Shown: positions 8,305 to 17,311 of the stretch, one piece after another
Layout: each line of letters begins with the position of its first letter
Position numbering within the stretch: position 1 is the first letter of the stretch
Assembly: GCA_944324465.1 (NCBI GenBank)
Contig: CALUWI010000008.1
Span: forward strand, 62,001 to 126,000
Source of the DNA: an uncultured Mucispirillum sp.
GTDB lineage: Bacteria; Chrysiogenota; Deferribacteres; Deferribacterales; Mucispirillaceae
Length of the DNA stretch: 64,000 nucleotides
Reading direction: 5' to 3'
Translations under genes and position numbers: made by a program
The notes under the pieces: model-generated
What the model saw: the letters and a program-made list of their open reading frames with translations, nothing else
What the model was told of the DNA's origin: nothing
Database searches by the model: none

Positions 8305-9185
8305 CAGGTCATCTTAAACAGCAGGATTTTTTTAAAAGAGTAATAACAAGCGGCAGGCTTAGCCACAGCTATATACTTTCTGGTATCTCTGGTATAGGAA
8401 AGCGTATGTTTGCCTGTGAGCTTGCCAGAAGCCTTTTTTGTAAAAACGGCAGCTATTTTACAGAGTGTACCTGCAGCAGCTGCACTCAGGTGAAAGCAGG
8501 TACATACCCTGATTTATATATATATGGCGGCAGTGAACTGAAAGTAGAAAATATACGCCAGATATCAGAAAGTGCTGGTATGACAGGGCTTGCTTCTAAA
8601 TGGAAAGTTTTTATACTTGATGAGGCAGAAAAACTTTCCAACTCTGCTCAGATAGTGGCAGGTAATGCATTTTTAAAAACACTTGAGGAGCCAGGGGATG
8701 ACTGCCTGTTTTTGCTTATTACATCAAAATATGAAATGATTATGCCTACTATCCGCTCCAGATGTTCTGTGGTGGATTTTGCCCCTTTAAGTGAAAATGA
8801 TATTCATAATGTATTATCAAATATCAGACCGGATATGGATAATATGGCAGGTATTATTAAAGCTGCTGGCGGCTCTGTAGAGCGGGCATTAATGATTGAT
8901 GATTTAAAGATAGGCTCACTGATTAATGATATAGAAAGCAGAAATTTTAAAAAATTTACAGATTTTGTGATTAACTGTAATGATATTCAGGTAATAAAGG
9001 CTGTTATGGAGTTTATATATCCAGCAGCACTTGCCAAATATAAAGCAACAGGTATATATTCATACTGTGCTTATGGTGAGTATATTCTGGAAATTTTAAA
9101 AAGGTTAACTTATAATATTAATATAGATTTAGCAAAACATGATTTTGCCAGTAAAACAATAGAGGTATTTAGTGAAAGAATATAA
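8289..9185 (+). CDS. holB: DNA polymerase III delta' subunit
   Basis: A clamp-loader subunit of 298 residues. It shows the AAA+ N-terminus (SHSYILSGISGIGKR, a Walker-A-like loop), a Cys cluster for zinc (C-TEC-TC-SSC), a Walker B region (FILDEAEKL) and the TIRSRC motif of delta'/DnaX proteins. The start is a TTG at 8289, 10 nt after GGGAG, inside the end of the preceding gene. No ATG fits, since the conserved SHSYILSG region is near residue 25. The 3' end overlaps ricT by 14 nt, a common pairing in low-GC bacteria. Confidence 0.88.
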   Translation: MCSKIAGHLKQQDFFKRVITSGRLSHSYILSGISGIGKRMFACELARSLFCKNGSYFTECTCSSCTQVKAGTYPDLYIYGGSELKVENIRQISESAGMTGLASKWKVFILDEAEKLSNSAQIVAGNAFLKTLEEPGDDCLFLLITSKYEMIMPTIRSRCSVVDFAPLSENDIHNVLSNIRPDMDNMAGIIKAAGGSVERALMIDDLKIGSLINDIESRNFKKFTDFVINCNDIQVIKAVMEFIYPAALAKYKATGIYSYCAYGEYILEILKRLTYNINIDLAKHDFASKTIEVFSERI

Positions 9186-9993
9186 TGCAGTGGGAGTCAT
9201 ATTTAAACGGGCAGGCAAGGTATATGATTTTTTATGCGAAGGCTTTGATATAAAACACGGCGACTTTGTCGTAGTAGAATCAGACAAGGGAGAAGATATG
9301 GCACGGGTATGTGCTGCCCCTAGAATGATTAGTGTACCTGATGAACAGGTAATGAAAAGCATACTGCGTATTGCTAATGCTGATGATTTAAAAGCTAGAG
9401 AGCAGAATCTTAAAGATGAGCCAAAGGCTTTTGAAGTATGTAAAAAATTAGCTGCTGATGCTGGGCTTGATATGAAACTTTTATCAGCAGAATACTGCCT
9501 TGACAGAAGCAAGATTACATTTTATTTCACATCAGAAGGCAGAGTAGATTTTAGACAGCTTGTTAGGGATTTAGCAAGAGTTTTTAGAACCAGAATAGAA
9601 ATGCGTCAAATAGGTGTTCGTGATGCAACTAAAATGGTAGGCGGTTTTGGGCTTTGTGGCAGAGAGCTTTGCTGTACTAACTTTTTACGCCGTTTTGATA
9701 ATATATCTATTAAAATGGCTAAAAACCAAAATCTTATTATGAACCCTAATAAAATATCTGGTGTATGCGGCAGATTAATGTGCTGTCTTATGTTTGAAAA
9801 AGAACAGTATGACTGTGAAGGCTGTGAGTGTGATGATATAGAATATATTGAATTAAATGATACTCTTGACGGTCTTTTAGAAGAAGATACTGAAAATGTA
9901 ATAAAAATATCAGATAATAAAGAAAATAATAAACATAATAAAAATAACAAGTATAATAAAAATAAAGACAAAGACAATAATAAACAGCAGTAA
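9172..9993 (+). CDS. ricT: PSP1 domain protein RicT (YaaT-like)
   Basis: A 273-residue PSP1-family protein. The core resembles Bacillus RicT/YaaT, with GDFVVVESDKGEDMARV, GRVDFRQLVRDLA, TRIEMRQIGVRD, and Cys-rich GLCGRELCCTNF and CGRLMCCLMFE. Those cysteines bind an iron-sulfur cluster in the RicAFT complex that affects mRNA maturation in Bacillus; a role here is inferred from family only. The start is GTG at 9172, preceded by AGAGG. After about residue 245 the protein ends in a low-complexity Asn/Lys tail that looks disordered. It sits between holB and metG, as yaaT does in several genomes. Confidence 0.9.
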   Translation: MKEYNAVGVIFKRAGKVYDFLCEGFDIKHGDFVVVESDKGEDMARVCAAPRMISVPDEQVMKSILRIANADDLKAREQNLKDEPKAFEVCKKLAADAGLDMKLLSAEYCLDRSKITFYFTSEGRVDFRQLVRDLARVFRTRIEMRQIGVRDATKMVGGFGLCGRELCCTNFLRRFDNISIKMAKNQNLIMNPNKISGVCGRLMCCLMFEKEQYDCEGCECDDIEYIELNDTLDGLLEEDTENVIKISDNKENNKHNKNNKYNKNKDKDNNKQQ

Positions 9994-10013
9994 TTTAAGG
10001 ATTTGAGGTAATT

Positions 10014-11942
10014 ATGAGCCAGAAGAAAACATTCTATGTAACAACACCTATATACTATGTAAATGATAAACCACATATTGGTCATGCATATACAACTGTT
10101 GCAGCTGATATTATCAGCCGTTACAAACGCATGTGTGGTTATGATGTATTTTTCTTAACTGGCACAGATGAACACGGGCAGAAAATGGAACAGTCTGCCC
10201 AAAAGCAGGGTATGAAGCCTATTGAACTTGCTGATAAAAATAATGCAAGGTTTAGAGAACTTTGGAAAATATTAAATATATCTAATGATGATTTTATACG
10301 CACTACACAGGACAGACACAAAAAATCAGTGCTTGCAATGCTTAAAAAAATGCAGGAAAAAGGCGATATATATCTTGGCGAATATGAAGGCTGGTACTGT
10401 ACTCCATGTGAAGCATACTGGACAGAAACTCAGCTTATGGAAGGCAACCTTTGCCCAGACTGCGGCAGAGAAACTGCTAAGTTAAAAGAATCTTCATATT
10501 TCTTTAAAATGAGTAAATATCAGGATGCAATATTAGAGCATATTAATAATCATCCAGATTTTATCCGTCCAGAATCAAGGCGTAATGAAATCATTTCTTT
10601 TATTAAAGAAGGTCTTAGAGATTTATCTATCAGTCGTATTAATTTTTCATGGGGTATTCCTATGGAAGAAAACCCAAAACATGTTATATATGTATGGGTA
10701 GATGCTCTTACTAACTATTTATCAGCATTAGGATATTTTGATGAAGAAAGTGATAAGAAAAAATACTGGCCTGCAGATTTCCATTTAGTAGGTAAAGACA
10801 TTTTAAGATTTCATACAGTATACTGGCCTGCAATGTTAATGAGTGCAGGAATAGAACTTCCAAAATCAGTATTTGCTCACGGCTGGTGGACTGTAGACGG
10901 ACAGAAAATGTCTAAATCTATGGGTAATGCAATAGACCCAGTATGGCTTGTAGAAACTTTTGGTATAGATGCTTTTAGATATTTCTTAATGAGAGAAGTT
11001 CCTTTTGGACTTGACGGCGATTTTTCATTTAAAGCATTAATTCATAGAGTAAATGGTGATTTAGCAAACGATTTAGGCAACCTTGTTTCAAGAACAACAG
11101 GTATGGTTAAAAAATATTTTGACGGCGTAATACCTGCCTATACTGACAAAGATGTACTTGATGAAAATGTGCATAATGCTATTGCAAAATCAGCATCTGA
11201 AGCAGATATACACTTAAATAAAATGGCTTATAATAAAGCACTGCTTTCTATATGGGAAAGTATTGGTGCAATGAATAGATATATTGATGATGCAAAACCT
11301 TGGGTTTTAGCAAAAGATGAAGCAAATAAAGGCAGATTAGGCTCTGTTTTATATACAGTACTTGACGGCATAAGAGCTGTTTCTCACTTAGTGTATCCAT
11401 TTATGCCTGATACTGCTTTTGAAATCCGCAGGCAGATTGGTGCAGATGATAACATTAATTTATCAGATGAAAAAGCACTCAGCAGTGTATGTATTTTAAA
11501 AAGCGGTGTAAAACTGCCTGACAGCAAAAATATATTCCCAAGAATAGATGAAAAAGAAATGCTTGAAAAAATAGCTGCATCTACAGCACCAGCAAAAGAA
11601 GAAAAGAAAGAAGAACAGACATTAATAGATTTCAGTGTATTTGAACAGGTGGAATTAAAAGCTGGTAAAGTATTAGAAGCAGAAAATGTTAAAAAAAGTG
11701 AAAAACTGCTTAAATTAAAAGTAGATGTAGGTGACGGCGGCAGAACTATTGTTGCAGGTATTGCAAAAAGTTATAACCCAGAAGATTTAAAAGGCAGGAC
11801 TATTGCTGTTGTTGCTAATTTAAAGCCTGCAAAATTAATGGGTATAGAATCTCAGGGTATGGTATTAGCTGTATTTGACGGGGAGCGTCATAATGTTATG
11901 ATACTTCCAGATACAGTGCCAGCAGGTACAAGAATAAAATAG
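10014..11942 (+). CDS. metG: Methionyl-tRNA synthetase
   Basis: A class I aminoacyl-tRNA synthetase of 642 residues that charges tRNA-Met. The HIGH-type motif (KPHIGHAY) lies near residue 22. A four-Cys zinc knuckle (CTPCEAYW ... CPDCGRE) follows at about 127-151, and the KMSKS loop (QKMSKSMGN) near 300. From about residue 540 there is a C-terminal OB-fold tRNA-binding domain (FEQVELKAGKVLEAENV ... SQGMVLAV). The two-Cys-pair zinc site and fused Trbp-like domain are normal for bacterial MetRS. Confidence 0.98.
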   Translation: MSQKKTFYVTTPIYYVNDKPHIGHAYTTVAADIISRYKRMCGYDVFFLTGTDEHGQKMEQSAQKQGMKPIELADKNNARFRELWKILNISNDDFIRTTQDRHKKSVLAMLKKMQEKGDIYLGEYEGWYCTPCEAYWTETQLMEGNLCPDCGRETAKLKESSYFFKMSKYQDAILEHINNHPDFIRPESRRNEIISFIKEGLRDLSISRINFSWGIPMEENPKHVIYVWVDALTNYLSALGYFDEESDKKKYWPADFHLVGKDILRFHTVYWPAMLMSAGIELPKSVFAHGWWTVDGQKMSKSMGNAIDPVWLVETFGIDAFRYFLMREVPFGLDGDFSFKALIHRVNGDLANDLGNLVSRTTGMVKKYFDGVIPAYTDKDVLDENVHNAIAKSASEADIHLNKMAYNKALLSIWESIGAMNRYIDDAKPWVLAKDEANKGRLGSVLYTVLDGIRAVSHLVYPFMPDTAFEIRRQIGADDNINLSDEKALSSVCILKSGVKLPDSKNIFPRIDEKEMLEKIAASTAPAKEEKKEEQTLIDFSVFEQVELKAGKVLEAENVKKSEKLLKLKVDVGDGGRTIVAGIAKSYNPEDLKGRTIAVVANLKPAKLMGIESQGMVLAVFDGERHNVMILPDTVPAGTRIK

Positions 11943-11943
11943 T

Positions 11944-12741
11944 ATGGAAGTAAACTTTTGGACTGATACCCATGCTCATATACATGATGATGAGTATAGC
12001 AGAAGTGTTGATGAATTTATAAGCCTTGCTGATGAAAAAAATGTAAGGCGGATAATAACTATCGGCATAGATTATGAAAACAGCATAAAAGCATTAGAAA
12101 CTGCCAGGCAGTATGATAATATATATGCAGCAGTTGGAATGCACCCAGAGTATGCAGATAAATATATAAGAGAAAAAGATTATGAAGCATTTTATATGCT
12201 TGCTTCTAATCAAAAAGCTGTGGCAGTAGGGGAAACAGGGCTTGATTTTTATTATGAAGAAAACCCGGATGAGAACAGCCAGAATATTTTATTTGAAGAT
12301 ATGGCAGATATTGCCGGCCGTCTTAACAAACCACTTGTAATACACAGCAGAAATGCTGCAGAAAAAACTGTTAAGATATTAGATAAAGTATTAGAAAAAT
12401 ATAATAACTTAAAAGGTATTTTCCACTGTTTTGATGGAAGTATGAATGTACTTGAGTGGATAAAAGATAAAAATTTTTATATAAGCTATGCAGGAAATGT
12501 AACTTTTAAAAGTGCAGAAAATTTAAGGCAGGCTTTAAAAAATACACCACTGGACAGGCTTTTGATAGAAACAGACAGCCCCTATTTAGCACCTGTTCCA
12601 GTACGAGGCAAGAAAAATATGCCTGCAAATGTATCTTATACTGGCGAATATGTTGCAGAATTTTTAAATATGCCTTATAATATACTTATGGAGCAGTTAG
12701 AAAATAATCTTCAGAAACTTATGAAGGGGGTCTGGCAGTAA
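11944..12741 (+). CDS. TatD family metal-dependent hydrolase (DNase)
   Basis: A TIM-barrel hydrolase of 265 residues. Metal ligands are visible in TDTHAHIHDDEY, in GMHPEYA, in VGETGLDFYYE, at HSRNA, and in FHCFDGS and ETDSPYLAP. The family acts as 3'-5' nucleases or D-aminoacyl-tRNA deacylase-like enzymes. It starts one base after the metG stop, and metG-tatD adjacency is common, so co-expression is very likely. Confidence 0.93.
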   Translation: MEVNFWTDTHAHIHDDEYSRSVDEFISLADEKNVRRIITIGIDYENSIKALETARQYDNIYAAVGMHPEYADKYIREKDYEAFYMLASNQKAVAVGETGLDFYYEENPDENSQNILFEDMADIAGRLNKPLVIHSRNAAEKTVKILDKVLEKYNNLKGIFHCFDGSMNVLEWIKDKNFYISYAGNVTFKSAENLRQALKNTPLDRLLIETDSPYLAPVPVRGKKNMPANVSYTGEYVAEFLNMPYNILMEQLENNLQKLMKGVWQ

Positions 12742-13106
12742 TGGAAGCTAAAAAAATACTTGTTATTACTAATGATGATGATGTATTTGCAAAACTGCAT
12801 TTTGAGTTTGATGCTGCTAAATATGTACTGCAAAGGCTTACTAACCCGCTTTTATCTATTGAAGTATTAAATAACAGCGATTATTATGCAGTAGTTGCAG
12901 ATTTAAGCATGAAAGAGATATTTATGGTGGATATGCTTAATAATATAGGCTTTATTCACACAAATATGCCTGTTGTGCTTTTATCATCACATATTACTGC
13001 TGATGATATATTACTTACTTACGAATTTGGTTTTTTAGAGATTTTACCTAAAGATTATAAAAAAGGTGAAGTTAAAAAACTAATAGAATGTGCAGTAATA
13101 AGTTAG
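12741..13106 (+). CDS. Stand-alone response regulator receiver domain
   Basis: A 121-residue single-domain protein with the receiver fold. The acidic pocket (Asp12, Asp13) follows strand 1 and the likely phospho-acceptor is Asp54 in VVADLS. Ser82/Ser83 end strand 4 (VVLLSSH) and Lys104 ends strand 5 (EILPKD). All key positions are present, but the surrounding sequence diverges from CheY. Its ATG shares a base with the tatD stop (TAATG), so it is translationally coupled. No output domain or kinase gene is adjacent. Confidence 0.75.
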   Translation: MEAKKILVITNDDDVFAKLHFEFDAAKYVLQRLTNPLLSIEVLNNSDYYAVVADLSMKEIFMVDMLNNIGFIHTNMPVVLLSSHITADDILLTYEFGFLEILPKDYKKGEVKKLIECAVIS

Positions 13107-13126
13107 CAAATTATAAGGAGGTTCAT

Positions 13127-13594
13127 ATGAATCCTGTAAAAAAAATACTTTTTCCTACAGACTTTTCAGAGGCATCACACTATGCTTTAGCTTATGCTGT
13201 AGAGATGAAAAAAATCTTAAATGCAGAGCTTGAAATTGTGCATATACTTTTTGATGAAGGTAATATTGTTGCATTTTACATACCTCAAATGGGTATGCCT
13301 ATGCAGAATTTATCACCAGATTTTGAAGACGGTGCAAGAAAACAGTTTGATGAATTTGTTGCTAATGCACCAGAATTAAAAGATGTTGAGTTTACAACAA
13401 AAATATTAAGAGGCAACCCATACAGTGAAATTATCAAAGAGGCAGAAAACGGCAACTTTGATATGATTATTATTGGAACTCACGGCAGAACTGGTTTAGA
13501 GCATGTATTATTCGGCTCTACTGCAGAGCTTGTTGTTCGTAAAGCTCCATGCCCAGTTTTAACTGTCCGCCCAAAAGGTAATCAGGAAGCATAA
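13127..13594 (+). CDS. Universal stress protein (UspA family)
   Basis: A 155-residue single Usp domain. It has the typical start KKILFPTDFSEAS and the ATP-binding signature GTHGRTGLEHVLFGSTAE (G-x2-G-x9-G-S/T), then CPVLTVRP at the end. The ATG at 13127 follows a perfect AAGGAGG; the longer in-frame extension is rejected. The family binds ATP or other nucleotides and supports survival under stress; the exact role is unknown. Confidence 0.93.
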   Translation: MNPVKKILFPTDFSEASHYALAYAVEMKKILNAELEIVHILFDEGNIVAFYIPQMGMPMQNLSPDFEDGARKQFDEFVANAPELKDVEFTTKILRGNPYSEIIKEAENGNFDMIIIGTHGRTGLEHVLFGSTAELVVRKAPCPVLTVRPKGNQEA

Positions 13595-13605
13595 TATAAA
13601 TATAT

Positions 13606-13633
13606 AAGCCTGCTTTAATCAGCAGGCTTTTTT
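13606..13633 (+). terminator. Rho-independent terminator after the universal stress gene
   Basis: A 9-bp perfect stem (13606-13614 with 13621-13629) has a 6-nt loop and is followed by a T run. It ends the metG-tatD-receiver-usp transcript. Confidence 0.85.
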
Positions 13634-13643
13634 ATGGTGTAAA

Positions 13644-14012
13644 ATGAAAAAAATAATATTATCAGCAGTATTATTATCTCTTGTTTTAGCAGGATGCAGG
13701 GCAGGAAATATGGAAACATTACTTGATAAAAAAGAATACAAGCTTGCAGCTAATCCAAAAATAACTATAGGCTTTGATAACGGCTCTGTGTTTGGCTCAA
13801 GCGGTGTAAATAGATATATTGGCTCATACAAAATAAAAGACGGCAGTATTACTTTTTCTAATCTTGGCTCAACTATGATGATGGGCCCGCAGGAAGATAT
13901 TGATAATGAAACTAAATATTTAAGCAGTTTAAAAGAAAGCCTGGTAATAAGGTTTGATAAAGAAAATAATCTAATAATAGGTGAATATCTATTTATCCCG
14001 CAGGATAAATAA
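13644..14012 (+). CDS. META domain lipoprotein (HslJ-like)
   Basis: A 122-residue lipoprotein with signal peptide and lipobox LAGC (Cys18). The mature part is a small META/HslJ-like domain, recognisable from VNRYIGSYKI, the STMMMGPQED segment and an EYLFIP ending. Such domains are linked to heat or antibiotic tolerance and to secreted protease inhibitors in other bacteria, but the function here is unknown. The ribosome site is weak and the gene starts just past the terminator at 13606-13633. Confidence 0.8.
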   Translation: MKKIILSAVLLSLVLAGCRAGNMETLLDKKEYKLAANPKITIGFDNGSVFGSSGVNRYIGSYKIKDGSITFSNLGSTMMMGPQEDIDNETKYLSSLKESLVIRFDKENNLIIGEYLFIPQDK

Positions 14013-14347
14013 TATTACTGGAATTTATAACAGCTGATACCATTATTTAACTTAAATGCTCACTCATAAAGTATATTAAACAATAAATTATTTTTAGATT
14101 ACTTTATACAGCAAAATATAGATAAAGATATTTTATTTTTTCATAACTTATCAACTGTTTTTTTTACTAGATTGTATCTAAGAAAAAGCAAATATTTAAG
14201 AAGTTTATAATACAATATATAAGAATATTTGTAATGCCTCTATATACTACATTTAAATCATTTAAATTTTAGTATAAATCTCTATTAATAATGCTTTTTA
14301 ATTATATTTAAAAACAGATAATATTAAGTAAATAATTTTATTAAATA
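14013..14347. other. Intergenic region between convergent genes
   Basis: About 335 bp of very AT-rich sequence between two convergent genes. I see no ORF with a ribosome site, no clear terminator hairpin with a T run, and no recognisable RNA gene. Confidence 0.5.
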
Positions 14348-15469
14348 TTACATACCAGAAGAAATAGGCAGCATTTTCTCTATCTGCATAGCTTTGCAGG
14401 CTTCGCTGTTATCTTTGCAGTATTTTTCCATCATATCTTTATAGAGCTTAAGAGATATATTTAATGGAGTTATTATATATTTATTTTCAGAAGTATCTCT
14501 GAATATATATTCTGTGCTGTTGTCATGTTCTATGGCAAAATTTAAAAGATATGTTCCCTTTCTATAAAGCATATAGTTATATACAAGTGCAGTATGGTCA
14601 TTAAGAGCATCGCTTACAGTAATTCTTGTATTATGAAAATTTATTGAAAGCTGATTTTTGTCATATCCTTGATTAAATGATGAATAAAAATTATAAAATA
14701 CAGGCAGTCTTTCATAAAGAGTATATACATCATTATTTTTAAGGTACAGCATAATATATTTAAAATAACTGTTAGTATTTTTATTTACGCAGGCAGTAAT
14801 ATAGAAATCTCTACCATTAATATTAAATTCTGATACTGGCTTTTTTGTGTTTTCATCTATAACATCTATTTTAGTATGATTGTTTTCACATTTTATATCT
14901 TCAAGTTTAATATCTGTCTGTGAATTGTAAAATGGCTTGCCGTTAAAAGAAAGCAGGTTGTAAACAGCCATCTTATTAATAAAAGTATCAATATTAAAGT
15001 CTTTCATATTTAAAAACTCTTTTGTATGGTTTTTAAATATATTTTCAAGCAGAATATAATATGAACCTCTGCTTATTTCTGCTGTTTTCTTAATAATATA
15101 GCTTAAATTTTTAGTATAAAGTGTTTCTCTGCATGTCTGCAGTATATCATCAGCTAAATCAAGGCTCATTTCATTATCTATATTTGTATTATACTCATCA
15201 TCACATACTTGAATATCAGCAGGCATATTTATGCTTAATATTTTTGCAGTATTAGGGTCAGTATTATCAAGAATATAGTTAATAATATTTCTTGCAACTA
15301 TATCTATAACAGTATTTCTTGCATTTTTCTGCAGCAGAGTATCTGCATATCCGCTTTCTACAAATGTACCTGAAATATGCTGCTGGCTGTAAATATCTGT
15401 ACCTGATACAGCAAACGAGTAAAATGGATTTAAAATAGAAATTATAAATATAAGTAATAATTTATTCAT
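14348..15469 (-). CDS. Secreted protein of unknown function
   Basis: A 373-residue protein with an N-terminal signal peptide (about residues 1-20). The mature protein is rich in Asn, Tyr and Lys and has alternating helical and strand-like segments; six or more cysteines are scattered through it. I recognise no family. It follows an OmpR-type regulator gene by 15 bp in the same direction, so it may be a target of, or functionally tied to, that regulator. It is the last gene of the tat-moaA run. Confidence 0.7.
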   Translation of the reverse strand: MNKLLLIFIISILNPFYSFAVSGTDIYSQQHISGTFVESGYADTLLQKNARNTVIDIVARNIINYILDNTDPNTAKILSINMPADIQVCDDEYNTNIDNEMSLDLADDILQTCRETLYTKNLSYIIKKTAEISRGSYYILLENIFKNHTKEFLNMKDFNIDTFINKMAVYNLLSFNGKPFYNSQTDIKLEDIKCENNHTKIDVIDENTKKPVSEFNINGRDFYITACVNKNTNSYFKYIMLYLKNNDVYTLYERLPVFYNFYSSFNQGYDKNQLSINFHNTRITVSDALNDHTALVYNYMLYRKGTYLLNFAIEHDNSTEYIFRDTSENKYIITPLNISLKLYKDMMEKYCKDNSEACKAMQIEKMLPISSGM

Positions 15470-15484
15470 ATACTGCCTGTTATG

Positions 15485-16189
15485 CTACTTTGCAATTTTA
15501 TATCCGATACCTGAAACTGTCTGTATAATAGAAGGGTTTTTAGGATTTTTTTCTATTTTCTGCCGTAAATTTTGTATATGAACATCTAAACTTCTGCTCC
15601 ACCTGTAAAGAGTGTTTTTACCCCATAAGTCTTCTATTATAGTATCTCTGTTTAATGTTTCACCAGCATGGCGGGCAAAATAAACAAGCAGTTCAAATTC
15701 TTTAGGTGTCAGGTTTACTGGAGCATTTTCGCTTGTAGTAACATGCCTTTTAGAGTAATCAATTTTAAGCCCCTGAAAGCAGATAATGCCATTTCCACTG
15801 CCAACATTTACTTCTATATGTTTATCAGACCTTCTTAAAACAGCCTTTATTCTTGCAATAAGCTCCATATTTTCAAAAGGTTTTAAGATATAGTCATCTG
15901 CTCCGTATTCTAAACATATAACTTTATCTGAAACACTGTCATTAGCTGATACCATGATGATAGGTATATCGCTTTCCTGTCTGATTAGCTTGCAAAGCTG
16001 CTGACCGTTTATATCAGGCAGTGATATATCTAAAAGTATAACATCAAATTTATCACTGCGGAATTTTTCAAGCCCTTCCATACCTGTATTGGCAGAAACT
16101 ACATTGTATTTTTCAAGAGTTAAAAACATATTAAGCAGTTCGCAGATTTCCTTATCATCATCTACTATTAATACTGTTTTGTTATTCAT
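15485..16189 (-). CDS. OmpR/PhoB-family response regulator
   Basis: A 234-residue two-domain regulator. The receiver domain (about 5-118) has an intact acidic pocket (Asp10-Asp12), phospho-acceptor Asp54 in LLDISLPD, and Lys in DDYILKPFE. The C-terminal winged helix (about 140-234) ends with DVHIQNLRQKIEKNP and VSGIGYKI, typical of KdpE/PhoB-like DNA-binding domains. No histidine kinase gene is next to it. It begins one base before the end of the upstream LarA-like gene, so it is likely translated from the tat-moaA transcript. Confidence 0.92.
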   Translation of the reverse strand: MNNKTVLIVDDDKEICELLNMFLTLEKYNVVSANTGMEGLEKFRSDKFDVILLDISLPDINGQQLCKLIRQESDIPIIMVSANDSVSDKVICLEYGADDYILKPFENMELIARIKAVLRRSDKHIEVNVGSGNGIICFQGLKIDYSKRHVTTSENAPVNLTPKEFELLVYFARHAGETLNRDTIIEDLWGKNTLYRWSRSLDVHIQNLRQKIEKNPKNPSIIQTVSGIGYKIAK

Positions 16190-17311
16190 TTATATAACAC
16201 CTTTTTTTGAACAGCTGTCTAAAAAACTGCTTAATTCATTATCATTTAATGGATTAAGCCCCGCTTGAATAAATGCAGCATTAAGTTTTTCATTTTCAGG
16301 CAGTGCAATATGGTAATTTAAAGTGTAATATTTTAATATAAAAGCATAAAATGATTCCATATAGTTGCTTTCATTAACATTATCTGCTATTTCTGATAAT
16401 GTATTATGATAAAATATTTCTTGAAATACTTTATTTCCAAAAGAGTGCATATCATCTATATCTATAAGAAGTCTGCCGCCTTTTAATAATTTTTTGCAGG
16501 CATCTTCAACTAATGTAATAAAATAAACTACATTATTATAGCACTGTATAGCAAATTTCAGCCCGTCATAAAGATATGGTGCAGTCTGAGCTTTTTGTTT
16601 ATCAAGTATAATATTCTGTGCTTCTATCTGGCTTATAAAAGTATCACCTGCAAAAACTTCTTTATGCGCATTATCTATATTTTTATAATCTATTGGTATA
16701 TTTATTGAAAATGAATGTATTGCTTTGCCTGCAGTAATAAGTCCTTCCCTTATGCTTTCATAAATCGGGTTGCGTATAGTCAGACCGCTTGAGAGCTTAT
16801 GTACATTATAAAGGCTGTCCTGCAGTGCATATTTAATAACTGATGCAACAGTTTTTGGAGCAGTAACCGCATTAAAAAGGGTAGTTACACTTCCTAAAAA
16901 ACCAGCATAAGCATTCATTATTACACTGCTTGCAGAAATTACTAAGTCATAGTCATATATATTTTTATTTACAAGCATTGGTGCTCTGCCTGCACATGCA
17001 CCAAAAAATACATAATCATCTACAAGGCTTTGGTTAAAAATAGCTTGATACTGCATATATTTTACAGGCATATTGTCAGAAATAACTGCAAAATTTTTAC
17101 CTTGGCATAAATCAGCTATATAATCATAAATTTCTATATTTATATCAGGACTTGCTATAAATAAAATACTGCTGCTTTCTTTTACCAGTTTAGAAAGGCT
17201 TTCGCTCATTAACGGGTTATTTTCTACTGCATCAATTACACAGTTAATATCAGTATTTATTGTTTTAATAGGCTCATCCGCCAATCTTAGACATTGTCCG
17301 TTTAAAATCAT
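16190..17311 (-). CDS. Degenerate LarA-like (DUF2088) protein
   Basis: A 373-residue protein whose outline matches the nickel-dependent lactate racemase family. It has a DAVENNPLMSESLSKLV segment like the family's ALxNPIGSPPL, then VLVNK-like and DLVISASSVIM strands. The glycine-rich AYAGFLGSVT stretch sits where LarA has HxAGFSGGxK, and NPIYESIRE and EVFAGD resemble the C-terminal domain. The catalytic histidine before AGF is replaced (AYAGF) and the following GGxK is GSVT, so racemase activity is doubtful. The ATG at 17311 is preceded by GGGGAG; it overlaps moaA by 38 nt. The assignment rests on pattern matching only. Confidence 0.55.
   Translation of the reverse strand: MILNGQCLRLADEPIKTINTDINCVIDAVENNPLMSESLSKLVKESSSILFIASPDINIEIYDYIADLCQGKNFAVISDNMPVKYMQYQAIFNQSLVDDYVFFGACAGRAPMLVNKNIYDYDLVISASSVIMNAYAGFLGSVTTLFNAVTAPKTVASVIKYALQDSLYNVHKLSSGLTIRNPIYESIREGLITAGKAIHSFSINIPIDYKNIDNAHKEVFAGDTFISQIEAQNIILDKQKAQTAPYLYDGLKFAIQCYNNVVYFITLVEDACKKLLKGGRLLIDIDDMHSFGNKVFQEIFYHNTLSEIADNVNESNYMESFYAFILKYYTLNYHIALPENEKLNAAFIQAGLNPLNDNELSSFLDSCSKKGVI

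Noticed and set aside
9912-9993. AAT/AAA-rich repeats at the 3' end of ricT as a repeat element.
   Set aside because: They encode a low-complexity Asn/Lys tail with no regular unit, so I treat them as part of the gene.
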